The position numbers were made by a program, and so were the translations under genes. The notes under the pieces are model-generated. The model was not told where the DNA came from. It was given only the letters and a program-made list of their open reading frames with translations, and did no database searches. DNA of 39,861 bases from Pseudomonas putida W15Oct28 (GTDB lineage: Bacteria > Pseudomonadota > Gammaproteobacteria > Pseudomonadales > Pseudomonadaceae), in NCBI RefSeq assembly GCF_000708715.2, contig NZ_JENB01000049.1:1-39861 (forward strand). The letters are read 5' to 3'. Of the stretch, positions 7,326 to 15,083 are shown one piece after another; within the stretch, counting starts at the first letter, position 1, and every line of letters begins with the position of its first letter.

Positions 7326-8081
7326 ATGACTCGGATCGCTCATTCTGGCGACAACAGCACTGAACGCCGTCTACAAGCCGAACGCCTGGTTGGCGCCGCG
7401 GCGCTGCAAGAGGCCCAAGCCCTGCGTTTCAAAGTGTTCAGCGCAGAATTCAAGGCCAAGCTCAAGGGTGCCGAGCACGGCCTGGACATGGACGACTACG
7501 ACGTGCACTGCCGCCACATTGGTGTGCGCGACCTGAGCACCGGCGAGCTGGTGGCCACCACCCGCTTGCTCGACCACCAGGCCGCCAGCAGCCTGGGCCG
7601 CTTCTACAGCGAAGAAGAATTCCGCCTGCACGGCCTGTTGCAGCTGCAAGGCCCGATCCTCGAACTGGGCCGTACCTGCGTAGCCGCCGACTACCGCAAC
7701 GGCGGCACCATCGCCGTGCTCTGGGGTGAACTGGCCGAGGTGCTCAACGAGGGCCGCTACAGCTACCTGATGGGCTGTGCCAGCATCCCCATGCAGGACG
7801 GCGGCGTACAAGCCCATGCCGTGATGCAGCGCCTGCGTGACCGCTACCTGTGCAACGAGCACCTGCGTGCCGAGCCGAAGAACCCGCTGCCAAGCCTGGC
7901 CTTGCCGGGCAACGTCATCGCCGAAATGCCACCGCTGCTCAAGGCCTACATGCGCCTGGGCGCAAAGATTTGCGGCGAGCCGTGCTGGGACGAGGACTTC
8001 CAGGTGGCCGACGTGTTCATCCTGCTCAAGCGCGACGACCTGTGCCCGCGTTACGCCCGCCACTTCAAGGCGGCGGTCTGA
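7326..8081 (+). CDS. olsB: Ornithine-acyl-ACP N-acyltransferase OlsB
   Basis: A 251-aa enzyme that adds a 3-hydroxyacyl chain to the alpha-amine of L-ornithine, giving lyso-ornithine lipid. The family signature runs from EAQALRFKVFSAEFKAKL near residue 30, through HIGVRDLSTGELVATTRLL, to ELGRTCVAADYRNGGTIAVLW near 117-138, a GNAT-like acyltransferase core. ATG 7326 is chosen because GGAG lies at the right distance; an in-frame ATG at 7302 lacks a good site. Its stop overlaps the olsA start by one base (TGATG). Ornithine lipids replace phospholipids when phosphate is low, which fits the Pho-box-like array upstream. Confidence 0.9.
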   Translation: MTRIAHSGDNSTERRLQAERLVGAAALQEAQALRFKVFSAEFKAKLKGAEHGLDMDDYDVHCRHIGVRDLSTGELVATTRLLDHQAASSLGRFYSEEEFRLHGLLQLQGPILELGRTCVAADYRNGGTIAVLWGELAEVLNEGRYSYLMGCASIPMQDGGVQAHAVMQRLRDRYLCNEHLRAEPKNPLPSLALPGNVIAEMPPLLKAYMRLGAKICGEPCWDEDFQVADVFILLKRDDLCPRYARHFKAAV

Positions 8082-8869
8082 TGCCGAAGCTGCGGGTGGT
8101 AGCCCGCCTGACCCGATTACTGCTGGTGCTGTTGCTGGGCATGTCGATGGCCAGCCTTATCGCCCTCGGCGAACGCCTGGGCTTCAAGGCCCCCATCGAA
8201 CGCCGCCAGCGCTGGACCTGTCTGTTCATGAAACGCCTGGTCGCCGCCCTGCCCTTCGACGTGCGGGTAGTGGGCGAGCTGCCGCAGCGGCCGATGCTGT
8301 GGGTCAGCAACCATGTGTCGTGGACCGATATCCCCCTGCTCGGCATGCTGCTGCCGCTGTCTTTCCTGTCCAAGGCCGAGGTGCGTCATTGGCCGGTGGC
8401 AGGTTGGCTGGCGGAAAAAGCCGGCACGCTGTTCATCCGCCGTGGCGGGGGTGACAGCCAGCGCCTGCGCGAACAGATCGCCGGGCAACTGGGGCTGGCT
8501 CGGCCGCTGCTGATATTCCCTGAAGGGACCACTACTTGCGGTCGCAACTTGCGCACCTTCCACGGTCGCCTGCTGGCAGGTGCCATCGACCGCGGCGTGG
8601 CGGTGCAGCCGGTGGCTATCCAGTATTTGCGTGATGGCCAGATCGACCCGATTGCGCCGTTCATTGGCGATGATGATCTGGTCTCGCACCTGATGCGCCT
8701 GTTTGCCCAGCCGCGGGGTGAGGTGTGCATTCACCTGCTGCAACCGATCGGTAGCGTGGGCAAGGAGCGTGCGGTGCTGGCGTTGCAGGCGCAGCAGGCG
8801 ATTCACCTGGCGCTGTTCGGGGAAGACGAAGTTGAGTTTGCGCCACGGCGACAGGCGCGGGCTGCCTGA
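8081..8869 (+). CDS. olsA: Lyso-ornithine lipid O-acyltransferase OlsA
   Basis: A 262-aa membrane-bound acyltransferase of the PlsC family that completes ornithine lipid by esterifying the 3-hydroxyl of the first acyl chain. A hydrophobic N-terminal helix spans about residues 11-29. The catalytic HX4D motif is H78-D83 in VSNHVSWTDIPLL, and the substrate-binding FPEGT motif is at 146-150. It overlaps olsB by one base, so the two enzymes are made together. In some other bacteria both steps are fused in OlsF; here they are separate genes. A generic 1-acylglycerol-3-phosphate acyltransferase is the alternative, but the pairing with olsB argues for OlsA. Confidence 0.88.
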   Translation: MPKLRVVARLTRLLLVLLLGMSMASLIALGERLGFKAPIERRQRWTCLFMKRLVAALPFDVRVVGELPQRPMLWVSNHVSWTDIPLLGMLLPLSFLSKAEVRHWPVAGWLAEKAGTLFIRRGGGDSQRLREQIAGQLGLARPLLIFPEGTTTCGRNLRTFHGRLLAGAIDRGVAVQPVAIQYLRDGQIDPIAPFIGDDDLVSHLMRLFAQPRGEVCIHLLQPIGSVGKERAVLALQAQQAIHLALFGEDEVEFAPRRQARAA

Positions 8870-8889
8870 GGTTTTTGCACTGTCAGTAC

Positions 8890-8984
8890 TGGCCTCTTCG
8901 CGGGCTTGCCCGCTCCCACAGGGTGCGCGCTGATCTTGAGAACTGCGCCGTACCTGTGGGAGCGGGCAAGCCCGCGAAGAGGCC
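8890..8984. repeat. Inverted REP pair
   Basis: Two REP units (8890-8922 and 8952-8984) with the CTTCGCGGGCTTGCCCGC core and its complement, separated by about 30 bases. They sit between the convergent olsA and ACP phosphodiesterase genes and may serve as a transcript-end hairpin for both. Confidence 0.88.
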
Positions 8985-8993
8985 AATGCAAAA

Positions 8994-9578
8994 CTAACTG
9001 CCAGCCATCCGCTGCGCCGCCGCAAAATCCTGTAACTGCGGATAGAACTCGCGAAAATCCGCCAGCAGCGGCTCATACAGCCGCTCCAGCTCCACCATCA
9101 CCCCGGCCATGCCCTCAGGCCGCGACAAGCGCCGGGCAATGCCGTTGAACACCTGCTCCAGCGTGTCGAAATCGCCATACGCCCCCAGCCAGTCATCGGC
9201 CGCCATGAACGGCGCAATCCGCGCCAGCCGCCCCGGCAGCTCGGGCTCCGCCAGCAGCACCCGATAAAATGCGCCGGTAAACTGCGCCAGCGGCTGCTCG
9301 GCATAATTGCCCCAATGCCGCGCCAGGCAATGGTCAAAGAACACATCCAGCACAATGCCGGCAAAGCGCCGCCGCTCGCGCGGAAAGCGCGCCAGTGCCG
9401 CCAGCACCAACGGGTGCCGATCGGTGTAGCTGTCGATATGCCGGTGCAGCCGGATAGCCGCCTCCAGCGCCGGCGGGAAGCGCCCTTCCAGCGAGCCTTT
9501 GACGAAATCGCCATACAGGCTGCCAAGCAGTTGTTGCGGCGCCGGGCCGCCAAGATGCAAATGTGCGAGGTAGTTCAT
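8994..9578 (-). CDS. Acyl carrier protein phosphodiesterase (AcpH/DUF479 family)
   Basis: A 194-aa protein of the AcpH family, metal-dependent enzymes that remove the 4'-phosphopantetheine group from holo-ACP. Conserved features seen are MNYLAHLHL at the start, GDFVKG near 24-29, LHRHIDSYTDRHP near 44-56, and DVFFDHCLARHW near 78-89. The His/Asp clusters form the metal site of this HD-like fold. It diverges from the ArsR regulator gene, and the 150-bp gap between them contains several palindromes. A link to fatty-acid or lipid metabolism next to olsBA is plausible. Confidence 0.83.
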   Translation of the reverse strand: MNYLAHLHLGGPAPQQLLGSLYGDFVKGSLEGRFPPALEAAIRLHRHIDSYTDRHPLVLAALARFPRERRRFAGIVLDVFFDHCLARHWGNYAEQPLAQFTGAFYRVLLAEPELPGRLARIAPFMAADDWLGAYGDFDTLEQVFNGIARRLSRPEGMAGVMVELERLYEPLLADFREFYPQLQDFAAAQRMAGS

Positions 9579-9604
9579 GAGCGCAGTCTAGCACCGGTCG
9601 CCTG

Positions 9605-9706
9605 TATATCGTTATAACGCGATATAGCGATTCGTGCTCAGCTCAGAACCTCTTCGTATTTGTATATCGGGAACGGGCGATTTACATTTCGCCCTATCGC
9701 GATATA
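9605..9706. promoter_or_regulatory. Nested palindromes, candidate operators for the ArsR regulator
   Basis: The sequence TATATCG at 9605-9611 is inverted as CGATATA at 9620-9626, around a perfect palindrome CGTTATAACG (9610-9619). A second TATATCG at 9663-9669 has its partner CGATATA at 9700-9706, and between them GGGCGA (9675-9680) is inverted as TCGCCC (9689-9694). ArsR-family repressors bind AT-rich inverted repeats at their own promoters, so these are likely operators controlling the regulator-xenB unit and perhaps the divergent gene. Confidence 0.55.
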
Positions 9707-9728
9707 CCGCTACAACGAGCCTCAACCC

Positions 9729-10031
9729 ATGCCTCTCGATCTCGACGAAATCATAAAAGCGCTGGCCCATCCGGTCAGGCGAGAAATCCTCAGCTGGCTG
9801 AAAGACCCGGCAACGCAATTCCCCGACCAGTACCACAGCACCGAAAACGGTGTGTGTGCCGGGCAGATCGACCAACGCTGCGGCCTCTCGCAGTCGACCG
9901 TCTCTGCCCACCTGGCCACCTTGCAGCGCGCCGGGCTGATCAGCAGCCAGAAGATTGGCCAATGGCACTTCTTCAAACGCAACGAAGCCACCATCGAGGC
10001 GTTCCTCGAACAACTGCGCCAAGCACTTTGA
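9729..10031 (+). CDS. pyeR: ArsR-family repressor, PyeR-like
   Basis: A 100-aa winged-helix regulator. After IIKALAHPVRREILSWLKD the recognition helix is visible in CGLSQSTVSAHLATLQRAGLI (about 50-71), followed by a wing. It carries no obvious ArsR/SmtB metal-binding ELCVCDL motif, so it is probably a non-classical, redox- or ligand-responsive repressor. The start is the ATG at 9729; upstream in-frame codons run through the palindromic operator region. It is followed after 17 bases by xenB. In P. aeruginosa, as I recall, the PA4354 regulator PyeR is transcribed with an MFS gene (pyeM) and xenB; here no transporter lies between them. Confidence 0.78.
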   Translation: MPLDLDEIIKALAHPVRREILSWLKDPATQFPDQYHSTENGVCAGQIDQRCGLSQSTVSAHLATLQRAGLISSQKIGQWHFFKRNEATIEAFLEQLRQAL

Positions 10032-10048
10032 CAAGGCAGGTAACCGCT

Positions 10049-11098
10049 ATGACCACGCTTTTCGATCCGATCACCCTGGGCGACCTGCAACTGCCCAACC
10101 GCATCATCATGGCCCCGCTCACCCGCTGCCGTGCCGACGAAGGCCGCGTGCCCAATGCGCTGATGGCCGAATACTACGTGCAGCGCGCCAGCGCCGGGCT
10201 GATCCTCAGCGAGGCGACTTCGGTCAGTGCCATGGGCGTCGGCTACCCGGATACCCCCGGCATCTGGAACGATGAGCAGGTGCGTGGCTGGAACAACGTC
10301 ACCAAGGCCGTGCATGCCGCCGGCGGGCGCATTTTCCTGCAGCTGTGGCACGTTGGCCGCATTTCCCACCCCAGCTACCTGAACGGCGAGCTGCCGGTCG
10401 CCCCCAGCGCAATCCAGCCCAAGGGCCATGTAAGCCTGGTGCGCCCGCTGAGTGACTTCCCCACCCCGCGTGCGCTGGAAACCGAAGAAATCATCGATAT
10501 CGTCGAGGCCTACCGCAGCGGCGCCGAAAATGCCAAGGCTGCCGGTTTCGATGGTGTAGAGATTCACGGCGCCAACGGCTACCTGCTCGACCAGTTCCTG
10601 CAAAGCAGCACCAACCAGCGCACCGACCGCTACGGCGGCTCGCTGGAAAACCGTGCACGCCTGCTGCTGGAAGTGACCGATGTGGCCATCGAAGTGTGGG
10701 GCGCGAATCGCGTAGGCGTGCACCTGGCGCCGCGTGCCGATGCTCACGACATGGGTGATGCCGACCGCGCCGAAACCTTCAGCTACGTGGCTCGTGAGCT
10801 GGGCAAGCGGGGCATTGCCTTTATCTGCTCGCGGGAGCGGGAAGCCGATGACAGCATCGGCCCGCTGATCAAGGAAGCCTTCGGCGGCCCGTACATCGTC
10901 AACGAGCGGTTTGACAAAGCCAGTGCCAATGCGGCCCTGGCCAGTGGCAAGGCCGATGCGGTGGCGTTTGGCGTGCCGTTCATCGCCAACCCCGACTTGC
11001 CGGCGCGGCTGGCGGCGGATGCGCCATTGAACGAGGCGCGGCCTGAGACCTTCTATGGCAGGGGGCCGGTGGGGTATATCGATTATCCGCGGTTGTGA
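10049..11098 (+). CDS. xenB: Xenobiotic reductase / ene-reductase XenB (Old Yellow Enzyme family)
   Basis: A 349-aa FMN- and NAD(P)H-dependent TIM-barrel enzyme that reduces activated alkenes, nitrate esters and nitroaromatics. The opening LGDLQLPNRIIMAPLTRCRA and the active-site strand VEIHGANGYLLDQFLQ (H173, N176) are OYE hallmarks, followed by the STNQRTDRYGGSLENRARL phosphate-binding part. The sequence as I recall it for pseudomonad XenB is nearly identical along its length. It is the second gene of the ArsR-regulator unit and is probably induced when that repressor is inactivated by electrophiles or oxidants. Confidence 0.93.
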   Translation: MTTLFDPITLGDLQLPNRIIMAPLTRCRADEGRVPNALMAEYYVQRASAGLILSEATSVSAMGVGYPDTPGIWNDEQVRGWNNVTKAVHAAGGRIFLQLWHVGRISHPSYLNGELPVAPSAIQPKGHVSLVRPLSDFPTPRALETEEIIDIVEAYRSGAENAKAAGFDGVEIHGANGYLLDQFLQSSTNQRTDRYGGSLENRARLLLEVTDVAIEVWGANRVGVHLAPRADAHDMGDADRAETFSYVARELGKRGIAFICSREREADDSIGPLIKEAFGGPYIVNERFDKASANAALASGKADAVAFGVPFIANPDLPARLAADAPLNEARPETFYGRGPVGYIDYPRL

Positions 11099-11104
11099 TT
11101 AACG

Positions 11105-11241
11105 GCCATTCGCGGGCACGCCCGCTCCCACAGGGATATCACCAGGCCTGAAGGCTGTGGAGATTCTGTGGCTCCCACAGGGATATCACCAGGCCTGAGG
11201 GCTGTGGAGATTCTGTGGGAGCGGGCGTGCCCGCGAAGAAG
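11105..11241. repeat. REP pair with an almost perfect 47-bp tandem duplication
   Basis: Outer inverted REP units lie at 11105-11135 and 11213-11241. The inner segment 11124-11170 is repeated as 11171-11217 with a single mismatch; each copy starts GCTCCCACAGG and ends GATTCTGTG. It separates xenB from the convergent coiled-coil gene. Confidence 0.88.
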
Positions 11242-11253
11242 GTTCAGGTGATC

Positions 11254-12123
11254 TCAAGGCCGGGCATTGATCTGCTGTTGCAGGTTCTGAACCTGGCTCT
11301 GCAGGGTATTCAGGTTACGGGTCATCTGCGCCCGGAAGGCATCGAACTCCTGCACCGAAGCCCCACTGGACGCTGCCGCAGCCGGGCGGTTGTCGATCTG
11401 GCTCTTCAGCACCAGGATATCCTGCTCCAGGCTCTGGATAGCCGCGCTCGGGTTACCCTGTTTTTTCAGCGCCGCCACATCGCTGCCTAGGCTCTTGAGC
11501 TGCACGTCCAGCTTGCCGCCATCCACCTGCGCGGCCTTCAGCGCGGCCACCTGCTCGTTCAGGCCCTTGAACTGGGCGTCCAGCTTGCCACCATCAACCT
11601 GTCCCGATCGCAACGCGGCCAGCTCGCCATTCACCAGCTTCAGTTGCGCCTGAAGCTGGGTTTGCAGCTCGGTCACAGCCTTTTGCTGTTCACGGGTATC
11701 GGCCAGCACCTGCTCCAGGCGCTTGCCCAAGTCACCGGTCTGGCCAGCCACGCCTTTCTGCAACTGGCGAAGCTGCAGTTTAAGCGCCTCGCTGTTGGTC
11801 GAGGCACCGGATTCGGTGGCCGCCACCTTGCCGCTGATCGCTTGCAGGCGCCCGGCCGCGTCTTCACTGATGCGGGCAAAACTTTCCTGGGTCGCTACCA
11901 GTTGCTGCTCCATCAGCGAGATCTGCTGGAAGCTCCACCAGCCCAAACCCGCCAACGCGATGAACGAGGCCACAAGCAAGGCCCACAGCGGCGCCGTGCT
12001 GGCCCCACGGGCGGCTTTCTGGCGGCTGCGCATCACGTGCGCCGGCATCAGTTCGTCATCATCAACGGTGCCCGCCCGCAAGGTAGGCACGTCATCGTAG
12101 TCATCGTGAGCATGGTTACGCAT
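11254..12123 (-). CDS. Membrane-anchored coiled-coil protein of unknown function
   Basis: A 289-aa protein with an acidic cytoplasmic N-terminus (residues 1-43), one transmembrane helix at about 44-64 (APLWALLVASFIALAGLGWW) and a long Gln/Leu/Ala-rich coiled coil to the end, likely in the periplasm. Two copies of QVDGGKLD (175-182 and 199-206) mark a 24-residue repeat in the coil, each followed by AALK after about ten residues. ATG 12123 is taken as the start; a TTG at 12150 in the same frame is possible. I do not recognise a named family. It may be a structural or scaffold protein, and database labels such as ATPase would not be supported by any nucleotide-binding motif here. Confidence 0.75.
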   Translation of the reverse strand: MRNHAHDDYDDVPTLRAGTVDDDELMPAHVMRSRQKAARGASTAPLWALLVASFIALAGLGWWSFQQISLMEQQLVATQESFARISEDAAGRLQAISGKVAATESGASTNSEALKLQLRQLQKGVAGQTGDLGKRLEQVLADTREQQKAVTELQTQLQAQLKLVNGELAALRSGQVDGGKLDAQFKGLNEQVAALKAAQVDGGKLDVQLKSLGSDVAALKKQGNPSAAIQSLEQDILVLKSQIDNRPAAAASSGASVQEFDAFRAQMTRNLNTLQSQVQNLQQQINARP

Positions 12124-12210
12124 GGATACATTCAACCGCGGTAGTCGCAAAGAGGCACGAGTATAAACCGCAAGCGCGGCGCGTTGATGACCATTGTCAC
12201 GCCAACGGTT

Positions 12211-13206
12211 TCACTGCCCCGGCGGCAAATGCTTCCACCAGCCACAGAATTCATCCAGCGCCGTCCACAGGCTGACCTTGGGCTGGTAGTCCAGGTACTG
12301 TCGGGCGCGGCTGATATCCAGGGTGAAATCACGGCTCATCACCTGCATCCCCAAGCGCGACAGGGTGGGTTGCGGGCGCCCCGGCCACAGCATGCAGGCC
12401 GCCTCGTTCACCGCGGCCAGGCTGTAGCCCAGGCCATAGGAACGGTAGCGGGTAACCTGCGGCAGCTGCATCTGGCGCATCACGTAGTTGACCACGTCCC
12501 ACAGCGGCAGCGGCTGGCCGTTGCTGATGTTGTAGGCCTGGCCCAGCGCACGGTCGTCGGCGAACAAGGCGCTGAGCAGTGCATCGTTGAGGTTGTGCAC
12601 GCTGGTGAAATCGACTTTGTTCAGGCCGTTGCCGATGATCGCCACGCGGCCTTTGCGCTGCATCTGCATCAGCCGCGGGAAGATGCTGGCGTCGCCGGCA
12701 CCGGTGACGAAGCGCGGGCGCAGCGCCAGCACTTCAAGGCCGAACTCCTGGGCACCGAACACTTTTTGCTCGGCCAGGTGCTTGGTCTGCCCATAGTGGT
12801 CGTGAAAACGGCGCGGCACCTGGTCTTCACGGATGTCCAGGCGCGAGCGGCCATTGAAGTAGATCGACGGCGACGACAGGTGCACCAGGCGCCGCACATG
12901 TTCCTTCAGGCAGCCCTCGACCACGTTTTCGGTGACGACCACATTGCCTTGATAGAAGTCCTGGTAGCGCCCCCAATTGCCCACTGCGCCGGCGCAGTGC
13001 ACCACAGCCTCCATGCCTTGGCACAGGCGGCGGGCCAGTTCGGGATCACTCAGGTCGCCAGGGATGAACTGGGCGCCGCGCTTGACCAGGTGCTCGACCC
13101 CTTCGGCGCGGCGGCCGCTGACCCGCACGTCCAGGCCCTGCTCCAGGGCGAAGCGCGCAAAGCGCCCGCCAATGAAGCCACTCGCGCCGGTGACCAGAAT
13201 TCGCAT
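12211..13206 (-). CDS. NAD-dependent epimerase/dehydratase-type reductase (extended SDR)
   Basis: A 331-aa extended short-chain dehydrogenase. The Rossmann motif TGASGFIGG is at residues 6-14 and the catalytic YxxxK is Y138-K142 in HYGQTKHLAEQ, with a preceding serine pair in LSSPSIYF. It resembles the 3-beta-hydroxysteroid-dehydrogenase-like branch of the NAD-dependent epimerase family. ATG 13206 is the start, since MRILVTGASG is the normal opening. It lies 49 bases downstream of argP on the same strand and 87 bases before the coiled-coil gene. The substrate is unknown. Confidence 0.85.
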   Translation of the reverse strand: MRILVTGASGFIGGRFARFALEQGLDVRVSGRRAEGVEHLVKRGAQFIPGDLSDPELARRLCQGMEAVVHCAGAVGNWGRYQDFYQGNVVVTENVVEGCLKEHVRRLVHLSSPSIYFNGRSRLDIREDQVPRRFHDHYGQTKHLAEQKVFGAQEFGLEVLALRPRFVTGAGDASIFPRLMQMQRKGRVAIIGNGLNKVDFTSVHNLNDALLSALFADDRALGQAYNISNGQPLPLWDVVNYVMRQMQLPQVTRYRSYGLGYSLAAVNEAACMLWPGRPQPTLSRLGMQVMSRDFTLDISRARQYLDYQPKVSLWTALDEFCGWWKHLPPGQ

Positions 13207-13255
13207 GTAAGACTCCGTCTTGCCAGATTTCAGATGCAACTGACGCCAGCCGTGG

Positions 13256-14146
13256 CTACAAGGGCACCAGCCATTGCTGTGCGGTGTGCCGCAGGTGGTC
13301 GGTCAGTTGCGCGAGCAATTGCCCGCCATTGCGCCAATGATGCCAGTACAGCGGCACATCGATGGGGGTATCGCTGCAGATTTCCACCAACTGCCCGCTG
13401 GCCAGTTGCTCGCGAGCCTGCAATTCAGGCACCAGCCCCCAGCCCAGCCCGGCCTCGGTCATGCGCAGGAAGCCTTCGGACGACGGGCACAGGTGGTGCA
13501 GGAAACCGTCCTCGATACCCAGTGATGCCAGGTAGCGATGCTGCAGGAAATCATCCGGGCCGTACACGATCGCCGGGGTGCGGGCCAGGCGGCTGGCGAC
13601 AAAACCCTGGGGGAAATGCCGCGCCATGAAGCCGGGGCTGGCCAACGCCCGGTAGCGCATGGCCCCCAGTAGCAGGCTGCGTGCCCCGGCTACGGGCCGT
13701 TCACTGCCACACAGGCAGGCCGCCACTTCGCCGGCGCGCATGCGTTTCAGGCCCACTTCCTGGTCTTCAACCACCAGGTCGGTGAGCACGTTCTGCTGCG
13801 CACAGAAGTTGCCCACTGCACCGGCCCACCAGGTGGCCAGGCTATCGGCGTTCAGGGCGATGCGCAGGCGCTCCGGCATGCCCTCTTCGTCCAGCGCCGG
13901 CACCTGGCGCTGCAAGTCACGTTCAAGCAGGCGCACCTGCTGCACATGGTTGAGCAACTGGCGGCCGACTTCGGTCGGGCTGGGCGGTGTGGCACGCACC
14001 AGCACCGGTTGCCCGACCCGCGCTTCGAGCAGTTTGATGCGCTGGGAGATGGCCGACTGCGACAGGCCCAGCACTTGCGCGGCGCGCTCGAAACCGCCCT
14101 GTTCGATCACCGCCGCCAGGGCGGCGAGCAACTTGTAGTCGAACAT
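13256..14146 (-). CDS. argP: LysR-type regulator ArgP (IciA)
   Basis: A 296-aa LysR-family regulator. The N-terminal winged helix reads MFDYKLLAALAAVIEQGGFERAAQVLGLSQSAISQRIKLLE, and the linker LEARVGQPVLVRA leads into the effector domain. ArgP senses basic amino acids and controls the arginine/lysine exporter gene argO, which lies divergently 99 bases away in this window and supports the name. The frame stays open upstream to 14869, but the ATG at 14146 is the only start that gives a normal LysR protein. Confidence 0.9.
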   Translation of the reverse strand: MFDYKLLAALAAVIEQGGFERAAQVLGLSQSAISQRIKLLEARVGQPVLVRATPPSPTEVGRQLLNHVQQVRLLERDLQRQVPALDEEGMPERLRIALNADSLATWWAGAVGNFCAQQNVLTDLVVEDQEVGLKRMRAGEVAACLCGSERPVAGARSLLLGAMRYRALASPGFMARHFPQGFVASRLARTPAIVYGPDDFLQHRYLASLGIEDGFLHHLCPSSEGFLRMTEAGLGWGLVPELQAREQLASGQLVEICSDTPIDVPLYWHHWRNGGQLLAQLTDHLRHTAQQWLVPL

Positions 14147-14245
14147 CGATTTTCCTAATGCCTGATCAGCTTTATTTGTTTTTCTTATACAGCCCCTGCA
14201 ACCACAATGGCCAGCATCTTTAGTTTCCTTTATGGAGAGCACGCC

Positions 14246-14845
14246 ATGTGGCAAAGCTATCTCAACGGCATGCTGGTGGCCTTCGGCCTGATCATGGCCA
14301 TCGGCACCCAGAATGCCTTCGTCCTCGCCCAGAGCCTGCGCCGCGAGCATCACCTGCCGGTAGCGGCGCTGTGCATTGTCTGTGACGCTCTGCTGGTGGC
14401 TGCCGGGGTATTCGGCCTGGCCACGGTGCTGGCGCAAAACCCGACCTTGCTGGCCGTTGCGCGCTGGGGCGGCGCGTTGTTCCTGATCTGGTACGGCGCC
14501 AAAGCCCTGCGCAGTGCCTTTTCCAAACAAAGCCTGCAGCACCAGGAAGGCAAAGGCATGCGCTCGCGCCGTGCCGTACTGCTCAGTGCCCTGGCGGTAA
14601 CGCTGCTGAACCCGCATGTTTACCTCGATACAGTGCTGCTGATCGGCTCGCTGGGCGCCCAGCAGACCGAGCCTGGCGCCTATGTGGCCGGGGCGGCCAG
14701 TGCCTCGCTGCTGTGGTTCTCGACCCTGGCGATTGGTGCGGCCTGGCTGGCACCGTGGCTGGCCCGGCCGGCGACCTGGCGCATGCTCGACCTGATGGTG
14801 GCGGTGATGATGTTCGCGGTGGCGGCGCAGTTGATCTTCAACTGA
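14246..14845 (+). CDS. argO: Arginine/lysine exporter ArgO (LysE family)
   Basis: A 199-aa inner-membrane exporter with about six hydrophobic helices. The N-terminal MWQSYLNGMLVAFGLIMAIGTQNAFVLAQ carries the LysE/RhtB signature G-x-x-N-A-F-V-L, and NPHVYLDTVLLIGSLG is a second conserved block. The ATG at 14246 has GGAGAG at a good distance. It diverges from argP, whose product is expected to activate it when arginine or lysine is high. The intervening 14147-14245 region is AT-rich (TTTATTTGTTTTTCTTATAC), as expected for an ArgP-dependent promoter. Confidence 0.9.
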   Translation: MWQSYLNGMLVAFGLIMAIGTQNAFVLAQSLRREHHLPVAALCIVCDALLVAAGVFGLATVLAQNPTLLAVARWGGALFLIWYGAKALRSAFSKQSLQHQEGKGMRSRRAVLLSALAVTLLNPHVYLDTVLLIGSLGAQQTEPGAYVAGAASASLLWFSTLAIGAAWLAPWLARPATWRMLDLMVAVMMFAVAAQLIFN

Positions 14846-14970
14846 CCTCTGGCCTGCATGGCCCGGCACACATCGGTTGGCCTGGAAACGACCACCACTG
14901 GTCGCTACCCGCCAACCGCGGCGGAACCTCTATTCCCTATGTTTGTTGCGTGGTTATGCGCCGGGGCTGG

Positions 14971-14979
14971 TGCTATGAT
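14971..14979 (+). promoter_or_regulatory. Candidate extended -10 promoter of sodB
   Basis: The sequence TGCTATGAT (14971-14979) matches an extended -10 element (TGnTATnAT) about 105 bases before the sodB ATG. No good -35 is seen, which is usual for extended -10 promoters. Confidence 0.4.
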
Positions 14980-15083
14980 CGACCTCTTGCGTCGCAAAGA
15001 GTACAAACTCGCCGACGCTCATAGGGCCGCCCGTGATCGGCCCTGCGCAAACCGCGAACTAGACCTGAATCAGGAGATCCACC

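Noticed and set aside
14147..14869. N-terminal extension of the ArgP frame across argO
   Set aside because: The extension lies antisense to argO and has no conserved sequence; ArgP starts at the ATG at 14146 with the LysR helix-turn-helix.
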